A stretch of 10,396 nt of DNA from CAYNNP01 sp964398215 (GTDB lineage: Bacteria; Planctomycetota; Planctomycetia; Pirellulales; Pirellulaceae): positions 1 through 10,396 of the forward strand of contig CAYNNP010000230.1 of NCBI GenBank assembly GCA_964398215.1. The letters are read 5' to 3'. A program made the translations under genes and the position numbers. Below the pieces are notes generated by a model. That model worked only from the letters and a program-made list of their open reading frames with translations, was not told the origin of the DNA and ran no database searches. Below are positions 1 through 6,743 of this stretch, piece by piece (the stretch's first letter is position 1; each line of letters begins with the position of its first letter).

Positions 1-27
1 GAAACTGGACGGCACAAAGTCGGGCTG

Positions 28-46
28 CATCTCTGGGACAGAGATG
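28..46 (-). terminator. Short hairpin just downstream of der, possible terminator
   Basis: A perfect 8-bp stem (CATCTCTG / CAGAGATG) with a 3-base loop lies 7 bp beyond the der stop codon. On the minus strand, the direction of der transcription, no U-run follows it. A short T-run (52-55) lies on the plus-strand side. It may end or stabilise the der transcript, but it lacks the full form of an intrinsic terminator, so the role is an inference. Confidence 0.3.
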
Positions 47-53
47 GCCACTT

Positions 54-1397
54 TTAACCCATTGACGACATATCGTTTTTGTCTGTGCGGCTGCGTTTTT
101 GCAAATACAGCTTGATGGGAACTTCGCCGTACGGAAGGTGGTCTCGGAAAACTCCCAGCAAGTATCGGCGGTAGTCATTCGCGAATGCGCGCGGGTCGCT
201 GCACATCAAGACTACTGTTGGTGGTTCGACGGCAACCTGGGTCGCGTAAAAGATCTTGGGGCGCCGATTTTGGAACATTGGCGGTTGGTGAGCCTCCACG
301 GCTGCTTTGATCAATCGATTCAAGTTGCCAGTGGTAACGCGTTCACGCCCTTGCTTGAAAAGCATTGTCGAATGATTCAAAAGCGCTTTAACGTTCTTGC
401 CTGTTTGACCAGTGACAAACGCGATCGGCGCGTACGCCAGCGTAGGAAACTGGCTGCGCAGATACCGAACCCAGCGATCCGTTGTTATCGCGCCCGCATA
501 AAGATCCCATTTATTGATCACAAAGATCACGGGTTTGTAATTCTCGATCACGTAACCCATCAACTGCTTGTCGACTTTGCTGACTGGCTGCGAGGCATCA
601 AAAAACATCAGCACAACATCGGCACGCCTAATACTCCGTTGGGCGCGGTGCAAGCCATAGAACTCCAAATCTGTTCGCTGGCTTTTACGTTTTCGCAGTC
701 CCGGCGTGTCAATCGCGATAAACGTCTGTCCGTCCATTTCAAAGTGAACGTCAACGCTGTCGCGAGTCGTACCGGGAACCTCACTGACAATCATCCGATC
801 GGCTTCGGACAACGTGTTGACAAACGTGCTCTTGCCGACGTTTCGGCGCCCCACAATTGCAACTTTCATCTTGGGGTCTTCGACCACACTGTCGTCTTGC
901 TCTGGTAGCCGGTCGGCAATCAACTGCAAAAGATCGTCACGGTTTCGGTTCTGAGTCGTGCTAACACGAATCAGATGCCCACGCCCGAGCTTACGAAATT
1001 CATCTGCATGAATATCCTGGTGATCTTGGTCGCACTTGTTGACCACTAACACGACAGGCACATCCACCCCACGCAGCCGCTCCGCCACATCGATATCCAG
1101 TGGCATCATTCCGGTCAGTGCGTCGACGGTCAGCAAAATCACGTCCGCAGAATTGATCGCGATCTCGATCTGACGCGTGACGTCCTCGGTCAAGTCATCC
1201 GAATCAACGACACCCATGCCACCGGTATCTGTCAGTTCGAAAAACTTGTCCTCATGCTCGATCAAAGTCGTCATTCGATCGCGCGTAACGCCCTCGTAGT
1301 CGTCTACAATTGCCAAGCGACGACGTGCGATCCAATTAAAAATGCTGCTCTTGCCAACGTTGGGACGTCCGACAATCGCGACCTTAGGTACTGCCAT
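54..1397 (-). CDS. der: Ribosome-assembly GTPase Der (EngA), double-GTPase protein
   Basis: Der binds the 50S ribosomal subunit in the cytoplasm and uses GTP hydrolysis in its late maturation. The 447-residue length is usual for the family. The first G domain shows GRPNVGKS (10-17), DTGG (57-60) and NKCD (120-123). The second shows GRRNVGKS (183-190), DTPG (230-233) and NKWD (295-298). A C-terminal KH-like domain follows, with a recognisable YRRYLLGVFRDH stretch and a basic tail. Two tandem G domains plus a KH-like domain identify Der. The G5 loops are divergent: VST near 146 and VTG in the second domain, rather than the usual SA. The KH-like core has MCSDP where many homologues have F.N.P. 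The ATG at 1395-1397 starts directly on the first G domain, so the start is firm, although no clear Shine-Dalgarno sequence precedes it. It diverges from the glycosylase gene. Confidence 0.96.
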   Translation of the reverse strand: MAVPKVAIVGRPNVGKSSIFNWIARRRLAIVDDYEGVTRDRMTTLIEHEDKFFELTDTGGMGVVDSDDLTEDVTRQIEIAINSADVILLTVDALTGMMPLDIDVAERLRGVDVPVVLVVNKCDQDHQDIHADEFRKLGRGHLIRVSTTQNRNRDDLLQLIADRLPEQDDSVVEDPKMKVAIVGRRNVGKSTFVNTLSEADRMIVSEVPGTTRDSVDVHFEMDGQTFIAIDTPGLRKRKSQRTDLEFYGLHRAQRSIRRADVVLMFFDASQPVSKVDKQLMGYVIENYKPVIFVINKWDLYAGAITTDRWVRYLRSQFPTLAYAPIAFVTGQTGKNVKALLNHSTMLFKQGRERVTTGNLNRLIKAAVEAHQPPMFQNRRPKIFYATQVAVEPPTVVLMCSDPRAFANDYRRYLLGVFRDHLPYGEVPIKLYLQKRSRTDKNDMSSMG

Positions 1398-1417
1398 GGA
1401 AGATCAATTGTTCAATA

Positions 1418-1461
1418 TGTTTCAAACCGCAAATGTTATTCTCGCCAGCAGGTTTGAAACA
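1418..1461. promoter_or_regulatory. Paired GTTTSAAAC palindromes forming an 11-bp inverted repeat
   Basis: TGTTTCAAACC (1418-1428) and GGTTTGAAACA (1451-1461) are perfect reverse complements, 22 bases apart, in the spacer between divergent der and the glycosylase gene. Each arm is itself a palindrome around one central base (GTTT-C-AAAC and GTTT-G-AAAC). The centres are 33 bp apart, close to three turns of B-DNA. This geometry suits two dimeric repressor sites on one DNA face. It could equally form an RNA stem in the der leader, starting 21 bases upstream of the der ATG. No regulator can be named. Confidence 0.45.
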
Positions 1462-1507
1462 GGTCTAATGCGCTGGACTCTGGTTGATGGGGGCAAAAAG
1501 GAATAAA

Positions 1508-1536
1508 TTGACCCTTCGTTGACCCCATAGTAACGA
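1508..1536 (+). promoter_or_regulatory. Possible promoter for the glycosylase gene
   Basis: TTGACC (1508-1513) matches a sigma-70 -35 element at five of six bases. After 17 bases a weak -10 (TAACGA, 1531-1536) follows. The glycosylase ATG lies 22 bases further on. A second TTGACCC copy begins at 1519, exactly 11 bp after the first, so the sequence may instead be a tandem regulator site. The -10 is poor and planctomycete promoters are not well defined, so confidence is low. Confidence 0.25.
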
Positions 1537-1558
1537 TAGTCATCCTTTAGGTCCCAAC

Positions 1559-2449
1559 ATGCCCAAACCAATTGATGCCGACGACATTGCCGATCAATCA
1601 GCCGTTTTGATGCGTCATTTGCAATCTGCCGGAATCGCATTTGTTCCGCAGCCGGATTCCGATGAAGTCGAAAACTGGGTTAATCGGATGACAGTCGTTC
1701 GCCCTGACGGTGATTCGTCTACTGAACCGGCGGTGGCCAAACCAGTCGCCGCTTCACCAACTGAGACCAACCGCGTCGCAGAATCACCCGCTCCAATTTC
1801 CAAACCAGCACCCGCGCCAGCGAGTCCGGCACCGGTTGTGCTGGACGAAGCCACCGAGCATTACTCGGGAGTTGCTTTGCCACAGGCAGATCGGATTCTG
1901 CAGTTGCAAACGCTGGAGCAACAAGCTGCCCAGTGCACCCAGTGCAATGTGCTATCACAGTGCCGATCCAAAACGGTGTTTGGCGAAGGTAGTCCGTCGG
2001 CACGAATTGTGTTCTTTGGTGAAGGCCCAGGAGCCGACGAGGACAGGACGGGGCGACCGTTTGTTGGAAAGGCTGGTCAGTTACTGACAAAGATGATCGA
2101 GGCTTGCAAACTGCAACGAGAGGATTGCTATATCTTGAACACTGTCAAATGTCGTCCGCCGGGAAACAGGAATCCAGAGCATGAGGAAATCGCCAACTGT
2201 CGACCTTTCTTTGAAAGTCAGTTGCAGATTCTTCGTCCCGAATACATTGTTTGCTTGGGCGCGGTCGCGAGTCAGTCTTTATTAAAAAGTAAACTTTCTG
2301 TTGGAATGCTTCGTGGGAAACTTCATCGCTACTTTGACAGCAAAGTGCTGGTGACCTATCACCCTGCGTATTTACTGCGAAATCCGTCCGTAAAGAAAGC
2401 TGCGTGGCAAGATTTGCAAATCATGTTGCGTGACGCCAAGTTGATTTAG
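1559..2449 (+). CDS. Family 4 (UDGa-type) iron-sulfur uracil-DNA glycosylase with Pro/Ala-rich N-terminal extension
   Basis: The protein removes uracil from DNA, from cytosine deamination or dUTP incorporation, and so starts base excision repair. The catalytic domain covers about residues 115-296. It has the GEGPG motif (154-158) continuing into EDRTGRPFVG, the CRPPGNRNP segment (198-206) and HPAYLL (268-273). Cys126, Cys129, Cys198 and Cys214 have the spacing of the family's 4Fe-4S ligands; Cys135 is extra. Residues 1-50 are a separate acidic segment, and 51-95 are rich in Pro, Ala and Ser and look unstructured. Compact family members are about 200 residues, so roughly 100 residues here are additional. 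Similar extensions occur in proteins labelled as phage SPO1 DNA polymerase-related. The ATG at 1559 has only a weak TAGG before it, so an internal start cannot be excluded. The Mur-like gene follows 116-173 bp downstream, depending on its start. Confidence 0.92.
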   Translation: MPKPIDADDIADQSAVLMRHLQSAGIAFVPQPDSDEVENWVNRMTVVRPDGDSSTEPAVAKPVAASPTETNRVAESPAPISKPAPAPASPAPVVLDEATEHYSGVALPQADRILQLQTLEQQAAQCTQCNVLSQCRSKTVFGEGSPSARIVFFGEGPGADEDRTGRPFVGKAGQLLTKMIEACKLQREDCYILNTVKCRPPGNRNPEHEEIANCRPFFESQLQILRPEYIVCLGAVASQSLLKSKLSVGMLRGKLHRYFDSKVLVTYHPAYLLRNPSVKKAAWQDLQIMLRDAKLI

Positions 2450-2487
2450 TGCATTCTGAAACTCAATTGATGGCAACACGTTTGGAC

Positions 2488-2520
2488 GAAAATTTTGGTT
2501 CTTCTCTTGACCAAATTTTC
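2488..2520. terminator. AT-rich hairpin between the glycosylase and Mur-like genes
   Basis: GAAAATTTTGGT (2488-2499) pairs with ACCAAATTTTC (2510-2520) with one bulged T, around a 10-base loop. It lies 38 bp after the glycosylase stop and upstream of the Mur-like gene. The stem is AT-rich and no T-run follows. It could act as a weak terminator, a transcript-processing site or an operator; the sequence does not decide between these. Confidence 0.3.
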
Positions 2521-2622
2521 AGGATGGGAACAATCTTCGACGCACAGTGAGCACTGGAGGTTCACTTGTGGTGGCAGGAGCCGCCGTACGAAATCGATAG
2601 AGCGCGATGGCAAGGAGGCCAC

Positions 2623-4176
2623 ATGCGATACGCAACCGATACGAAAAGTGTTTCTACTGATTCAGATTCTAAAACTGGATCCACACCACCCCTCGAACAC
2701 TCGCTTGCGAAGATCATTCCTTCGGCCCGTTTCTTTGCCGCGGATGACATTCTCTTTTCTGGCGTCGCTGCAAACAGTGGGTCCGTCACGGCTGGCGAAT
2801 TAGTCGTCTACCGCATTGGCGAAACATGCCCCGAGCAACTTATTAGCGAAGCGATGGCGCGGGGCGCGGCTGGGATTCTGACGGAACAGCTTTTGCCAAG
2901 TCCATTGCCGCAGTGCATCGTTGGCGACGCTGAATTTGCAATGGCCACCATCATCGCGGAAGCCAACGGACGACCAGATCGTCAAATGTTGACGATTGGC
3001 GTGACGGGATCAGCGGGCAAAACGACAACGACGCTGTTGTTGTCGTCGCTACTGCGATCGCGCGGCGTCCGCACGGCCTACCAAACCGATCTGGGTGATT
3101 GCGACGGCGTCGTCCAGGGAACTTCTGCTGAATCGATTCCATCGGGCAGCGAACTGGTTCAGTGGTTGGCAGATGTGAACGATGCCAACTGCGAAGCAAA
3201 CGTGATTGAACTGTCCAGTGATCAACTGCGACATGGGCAGTACGATGCGATCGAATTTGATGTTTTGGTTGTCACGGGTTGCGATTCGCCCAACCAAGAC
3301 TTTGGGCCATCATCGCTGCACTGTGCGATCGATCGATTGGCTACCAATGGCGTTGTGATTGCTCCGGCGGATGACGGCAAAGTCATGGGTGTCCTTCAAG
3401 AAAGCGATGTTGCCATGGTGACCTACGGTGTGCGAAACGCTGCCGATGTGAGTGCCAAGATCATTGATCAATCCGGCGGCATGACAACACTGATGATCTC
3501 GCACGAAGACACATCCGCGATGATGGAAACAAGTCTTTGTGGTGCTGCAATGGCGGCCAACCACGCAGCCTCGATCATGGCTGGCTTGATGATGAAAATG
3601 GAACTGCACGAGATCGTCGAAACTCTTTCGCGATTGAGAGAAGTTCCCGGTCGCGGCCAACGATTAGAATCGTACGAGCACGCCACTGTGATCATCGACC
3701 AAGGAGGCGATACTGGTCGCGCTGCTGGCGCGCTGCGAACCGCACGCAGTTTGAAAGCGAACGGACAACTTTGGTGCGTACTTGCCGTCGACTGTGAAGA
3801 CGATCCCAACTCGTTGGCTGAATACGGAAAGCTGCTGGAACGATTTGCAAACCAAACAATCGTGTGCAGTTCGACTGGAAACGAAGGCTTCTTGAAAGCT
3901 TCACACTGTGTTTTGGACGGCGTCGAACGTTGCTCGGCAATGCGGCTGGTTTCGGATCGGCGCCGCGCGATTTCGTGGGCAGTGGGTCATGCCAAAGCCA
4001 ACGATACCGTTTTGATCTTGGGTGGACCGCAGACCAAATCTGCTCATCAACAACGGTCCGAGATTAAGAAAGTCGTCCAGTTGGTCGAGATGGAACGACA
4101 AGAGCTTTCGGAAGATGTTTTGACAGAAACGATTCCTAAAGCCCCCGATGGACTGAAGATCTATCGTGCTGACTGA
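2623..4176 (+). CDS. MurE-like Mur ligase family protein with degenerate active-site motifs
   Basis: Mur ligases join an amino acid to UDP-MurNAc peptides using ATP. The three-domain layout is visible (numbered from this ATG): an N-terminal substrate-domain-like part (about 25-118), a central ATPase domain with an intact P-loop GVTGSAGKTTTT (126-137) and ELSSDQLRHGQY (196-207), matching the MurE EVSSH.L..GR segment, and a C-terminal domain after VPGRGQRLE (341-349), resembling the MurE VPGR.ER. Other signatures have drifted. The TNL..DHLDYHG segment reads TGCDSPNQDFGPSS. The Lys expected in Y..AK, carbamylated in MurE, appears to be Ile. The DYAHTPD-type, DNPR and KGHE motifs are not recognisable. 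I infer a paralogue with altered or lost ligase activity. The ATG at 2623 follows AAGGAGG (2612-2618). An in-frame TTG at 2566 after GGAGG (2556-2560) would add 19 residues with no family similarity that I can see. The gene converges on the KptA-like gene. Confidence 0.72.
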   Translation: MRYATDTKSVSTDSDSKTGSTPPLEHSLAKIIPSARFFAADDILFSGVAANSGSVTAGELVVYRIGETCPEQLISEAMARGAAGILTEQLLPSPLPQCIVGDAEFAMATIIAEANGRPDRQMLTIGVTGSAGKTTTTLLLSSLLRSRGVRTAYQTDLGDCDGVVQGTSAESIPSGSELVQWLADVNDANCEANVIELSSDQLRHGQYDAIEFDVLVVTGCDSPNQDFGPSSLHCAIDRLATNGVVIAPADDGKVMGVLQESDVAMVTYGVRNAADVSAKIIDQSGGMTTLMISHEDTSAMMETSLCGAAMAANHAASIMAGLMMKMELHEIVETLSRLREVPGRGQRLESYEHATVIIDQGGDTGRAAGALRTARSLKANGQLWCVLAVDCEDDPNSLAEYGKLLERFANQTIVCSSTGNEGFLKASHCVLDGVERCSAMRLVSDRRRAISWAVGHAKANDTVLILGGPQTKSAHQQRSEIKKVVQLVEMERQELSEDVLTETIPKAPDGLKIYRAD

Positions 4177-4191
4177 TCCAACCAAATCGAT

Positions 4192-4428
4192 TCAATCGAC
4201 TCGGATGCACGCCCCGTCTTCACTGAGTGTAAACAGCTTGTCTTCATGACCGGCTATCACTTGGTGAACTTGTTCGGCAGTGATGTTCTTTCCCGACACG
4301 TTCGCCTTGGTGACCAATTCCTGAATATTTGCGAAACCCTGGTCATCGATTTTAAGTTTGATCGATTGGGGTTCGTGGCGCAGGATGAACGTCAAATACT
4401 TGCTGATCTTTGTAAGTCGCTTATTCAT
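4192..4428 (-). CDS. N-terminal half of KptA/Tpt1 RNA 2'-phosphotransferase (half-length)
   Basis: Full KptA/Tpt1 enzymes (about 180 residues) transfer a 2'-phosphate from RNA to NAD+. This 78-residue protein matches their N-terminal winged-helix lobe: SKYLTFILRHEP (9-20), D..GFANIQEL (28-38), and DKLFTLSEDGACIR (63-76), equivalent to the family's DKKRFS...GRCIRA. The frame stops two residues after IR, exactly where the family continues A.QGHS into the NAD+-binding lobe. The LRH Arg and His, which act in catalysis in characterised Tpt1, and the IR Arg are present. The C-terminal lobe with the remaining catalytic Arg is absent. The next 15 bp reach the convergent Mur-like stop codon, so no hidden second half fits there. 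No Shine-Dalgarno sequence is visible before the ATG. It may be a deletion remnant or a free-standing RNA-binding domain. The frame is clean, with no internal stop. Confidence 0.7.
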   Translation of the reverse strand: MNKRLTKISKYLTFILRHEPQSIKLKIDDQGFANIQELVTKANVSGKNITAEQVHQVIAGHEDKLFTLSEDGACIRVD

Positions 4429-4504
4429 GCGCGGCAGTGTAGCGTAAGTGTCTCGATTCGGCTTGATGTGCTTTTGCGCCGAGCAATGGTTTCTGGTGAC
4501 CGAT

Positions 4505-4549
4505 GCGTGAGCGAGGGAAAATCAATCATGACTCGTCCCTCGCTGACGC
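4505..4549. repeat. REP-like inverted repeat, possible terminator
   Basis: GCGTGAGCGAGGGA (4505-4518) and TCCCTCGCTGACGC (4536-4549) are reverse complements over 14 bp with one mismatch, around a 17-base loop. TTTTT follows at 4550-4554, so on the plus strand it has the form of an intrinsic terminator. However, the nearest upstream plus-strand gene ends at 4176. On the minus strand it lies between the small membrane-protein gene and the KptA-like gene. From memory, GCGTNAGCGAGGGA-type palindromes are dispersed in Rhodopirellula-like intergenic regions. That makes a repetitive extragenic element likely, but copy number cannot be seen here. Confidence 0.55.
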
Positions 4550-4582
4550 TTTTTGAATTGCGTATTTCGCCGTTTGCCGATG

Positions 4583-4795
4583 CTAACGTTGTTCTTTGAA
4601 CGTCGTCCAGCTCATGAAGATCAAGATGGCCCCCAAGATGATGAATGTAATATCCATCATCGGGCTCGCGTATTTCAGCGGCGCCAATGTATTCCCGAAG
4701 TCGCTTCCGACCAACCCTAAGAGGAAATCGGCTAGAAATAGCACGACAACCAGGATCGAAGCGACAAGGCTGATAAGGCAGAGAGCCTTGGGCAT
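4583..4795 (-). CDS. Small two-helix membrane protein of planctomycete type, function unknown
   Basis: This 70-residue protein has two hydrophobic segments: about residues 4-27 (from ALCLISLVASILVVV) and 48-63 (MDITFIILGAILIFMS). A loop of about 20 residues joins them, and a short polar tail ends in SWTTFKEQR. The MPKALCL start and the SWTTF.EQ end match a small hypothetical protein family I recall from planctomycetes; no function is known to me. The ATG at 4793-4795 is preceded on the minus strand by CGAGG at a plausible distance. A longer frame from a TTG at 4852 would add 19 residues but has no ribosome binding site. The gene stands alone between the REP-like repeat and the divergent aminotransferase gene. 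Confidence 0.72.
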   Translation of the reverse strand: MPKALCLISLVASILVVVLFLADFLLGLVGSDFGNTLAPLKYASPMMDITFIILGAILIFMSWTTFKEQR

Positions 4796-5029
4796 CAAAA
4801 AACCTCGAGAGACGACGTGAGACAAGGAAGAGAAGCTAGGAGGATCAAACAATTACAGAAGCCAGCAGTATAGTTGCCGTACCACTGGTTTCCCAAGGAT
4901 AGGTCCAACCGCTAACTTGGTGAATGTCCGAGATAATTCCGTTTGTAGGGATTTGTCCGAGGATTCTGTCTGATTTTCGTCCCTCACGGTCCGCACTGGG
5001 ACAATTCGTCATCGTTCCCCGAGTTACTT

Positions 5030-6208
5030 GTGCCCGATCTCAGCAATTCTCCTTGGCTTTGGTGGCGAAACCAAATGCCGATTTGCGACCAGTGGGTCTA
5101 TTTTGACCATGCAGCCGTGGGCCCGTTGACCCAGGCGGCCAACCAAGCGATCGCAGACTACGCCAACGAAGCGGCCACGCAGGGTGACACCCAGTGGCCA
5201 AAATGGTCCAAGCGTCTGGATGAATTGAGGTCCAGTTTTGCGAGTCTTTTGAACGCCCAGGAATCCGAGGTCTGCTTGGTACCGAACACAAGTACAGGGA
5301 TCAACTTGGTCGCGGAGGGGTGGCCCTGGCAGGCTGGCGACAACATTATCGTGCCCGACGGTGAATTCCCCAGCAATCTGTTTCCTTGGAAAAATCAAGC
5401 ATCCAAGGGAGTCGAAGTACGTGTCGTTGCTAGGCGTGGTGATCAAGTCCACGTCGATGACTTGATGGAGCAAGTGGACAACAAAACACGTCTGATCGCG
5501 CTCAGCTGGGTCGGGTACGGCAGTGGATACCGAGTCGATCTGGATTCCGTTGTTCGCTTGGCACACGAAAGAGGGGTTTTGGTGTTTTTAGATGCGATTC
5601 AAGGTCTTGGCGTGTTTGACCTGGATCTGAGAAAAACACCGGTCGACTTTCTGGCCGCTGATGGCCACAAATGGTTGCTAGGTCCCGAAGGAATGGGGAT
5701 GGCGATGATTCGCCAGGAGCACTTGGATCGAATTCGTTGCGGGAACATTGGCTGGGCGAGCGTCGCGAGTTCTTTCAACTATGCGAAACCCGAGATGACT
5801 CTAAAGTCCACCGCCGCACGATTCGAGCCCGGTTCGGCCAATATGGGCGGTACCGCAGCACTGTTGGCAAGTGTAAAGATCTTTTTAGCGGTACGCCAAG
5901 CTCATGGGCCTGATGCGATCGGCGAAAGGATCGTTGGTCTTGTATCAAGCCTTGATGCGCAGCTCCGGTCACTGGGAATCGAAACGCGACTGGCAGAAGA
6001 CGAAGATCACCGTAGCGGTATCCTGAATTTTCAAGTTCCAGGTTGCCAGCCTGCCGAATTTCGCGAGCGAGCATTGAAAGAAAATATCGTATTGAGCTGC
6101 CGCGACGGCGGAGTCCGGGCCAGCGTCCACGCGTACAATAATGAAGATGACTTGCAGCGACTGGTACAGGTTGTACGGCAAGCTGTTGATGGCCAACGAA
6201 CGCTTTGA
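5030..6208 (+). CDS. Class V PLP-dependent aminotransferase (cysteine desulfurase/isopenicillin N epimerase-like)
   Basis: This is a fold-type I PLP enzyme of 392 residues, the usual length for the class. Visible signatures are YFDHAAVGPL (24-33), PNTSTGINLVAEG (85-97) for phosphate binding, DAIQGLG (188-194) with the Asp that contacts the pyridine nitrogen, and DGHKWLLGPEG (211-221) with Lys214 as the Schiff-base lysine. FEPGSANMGG (266-275) and the C-terminal SCRDGGVRASVHAYNNEDD (356-374) follow. The SufS signature RSGHHC, whose Cys carries the persulfide, is not present. The C-terminal pattern resembles epimerase-like members, so cysteine desulfurase activity is doubtful and the substrate is unknown. 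The start is a GTG at 5030 with no strong Shine-Dalgarno sequence. An ATG at 5075 would remove 15 residues and still keep the core. coaD follows after 34 bp on the same strand. Confidence 0.85.
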   Translation: MPDLSNSPWLWWRNQMPICDQWVYFDHAAVGPLTQAANQAIADYANEAATQGDTQWPKWSKRLDELRSSFASLLNAQESEVCLVPNTSTGINLVAEGWPWQAGDNIIVPDGEFPSNLFPWKNQASKGVEVRVVARRGDQVHVDDLMEQVDNKTRLIALSWVGYGSGYRVDLDSVVRLAHERGVLVFLDAIQGLGVFDLDLRKTPVDFLAADGHKWLLGPEGMGMAMIRQEHLDRIRCGNIGWASVASSFNYAKPEMTLKSTAARFEPGSANMGGTAALLASVKIFLAVRQAHGPDAIGERIVGLVSSLDAQLRSLGIETRLAEDEDHRSGILNFQVPGCQPAEFRERALKENIVLSCRDGGVRASVHAYNNEDDLQRLVQVVRQAVDGQRTL

Positions 6209-6242
6209 AGGCCAGTTTCAATCCTAGCTGAGGCTTGCGCAA

Positions 6243-6743
6243 ATGTCTGACAGTCGAACCGCGGTGTACACCGGATCCTTTGACCCTGTTACTCTCGGCC
6301 ACATGCATATCATTGAGCGTGCGGCCAAACTATTTGACAATCTTATCATTGGAATCGGCATCAACGCTGACAAGCGAGCGTTGTTTGAGCCAAGCGAACG
6401 TCGGGAGTTACTGAAAACGGTGACAGCTGAAATCAGCAATGTGCGAATCACAGTCTTCGAGGGCTTGGCGGTCGATTTCGTCGCTAGCCTCGGATCCAAA
6501 GTGATGGTTCGTGGCATTCGGCCGTTGACCGACATCGCTGGCGAATTCACGATGATGATGGCGAATCACCAACTGGATCCCACGATCGAGACGGTGTTCT
6601 TGATGGCTGACGAGAGGTTTGCCCATGTCAGCAGTTCACTGCTCAAACAGATTGCTTCATTGAGCGACGATGACGCGCAGCTAGAAAAATTCGTACCGCC
6701 CGAGATCATCGCTCCGCTGCGTAAGCAACTGCGAAACCGCTGA
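6243..6743 (+). CDS. coaD: Phosphopantetheine adenylyltransferase (PPAT)
   Basis: CoaD transfers AMP from ATP to 4'-phosphopantetheine, giving dephospho-CoA in the penultimate, rate-influencing step of CoA synthesis in the cytoplasm. The 166-residue length is typical. Nucleotidyltransferase motifs are clear: YTGSFDPVTLGH (9-20) with the T.GH nucleotide-binding motif, NADKRALF (41-48) with the substrate-contacting Lys, RGIRPLTDI (90-98) with the conserved Arg, and SSSLLKQIASL (130-140) near the C-terminus. The usual FEYE after the RG.R motif reads IAGEF, a mild divergence. GAGG (6230-6233) lies nine bases before the ATG. The 34-bp gap to the upstream aminotransferase gene suggests one transcript, though no CoA-related link between the two is obvious. 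Confidence 0.95.
   Translation: MSDSRTAVYTGSFDPVTLGHMHIIERAAKLFDNLIIGIGINADKRALFEPSERRELLKTVTAEISNVRITVFEGLAVDFVASLGSKVMVRGIRPLTDIAGEFTMMMANHQLDPTIETVFLMADERFAHVSSSLLKQIASLSDDDAQLEKFVPPEIIAPLRKQLRNR

Noticed and set aside
99..908. Long plus-strand open frame of 269 codons antisense to der
   Set aside because: It is fully contained in der, has no recognisable domain, and der motifs on the minus strand are unambiguous.
2566..2622. TTG start giving 19 extra residues on the Mur-like protein
   Set aside because: GGAGG does precede it, but the ATG at 2623 has AAGGAGG and the extra residues show no family similarity; kept only as an alternative.
2495..2803. Plus-strand frame of 102 codons before the Mur-like gene
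   Set aside because: It overlaps the Mur-like coding start in another frame, with no good ribosome binding site or family features.
4187..4199. 13-base palindrome TCGATT-C-AATCGA between the convergent Mur-like and KptA-like stops
   Set aside because: A one-base loop cannot form a normal hairpin terminator, no T-run follows, and GATC/CGAT-rich words are common across this window.
4246..4599. Plus-strand frame of 117 codons opposite the KptA-like gene
   Set aside because: It is antisense to a recognisable KptA fragment and crosses the inverted repeat; the composition is not protein-like.
4924..5106. Plus-strand frame upstream of the aminotransferase, and a TGTCCGAG direct repeat (4925-4932, 4954-4961)
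   Set aside because: The frame overlaps the aminotransferase start in another frame without a ribosome binding site. The 8-bp repeat at 29-bp spacing has no supporting context.
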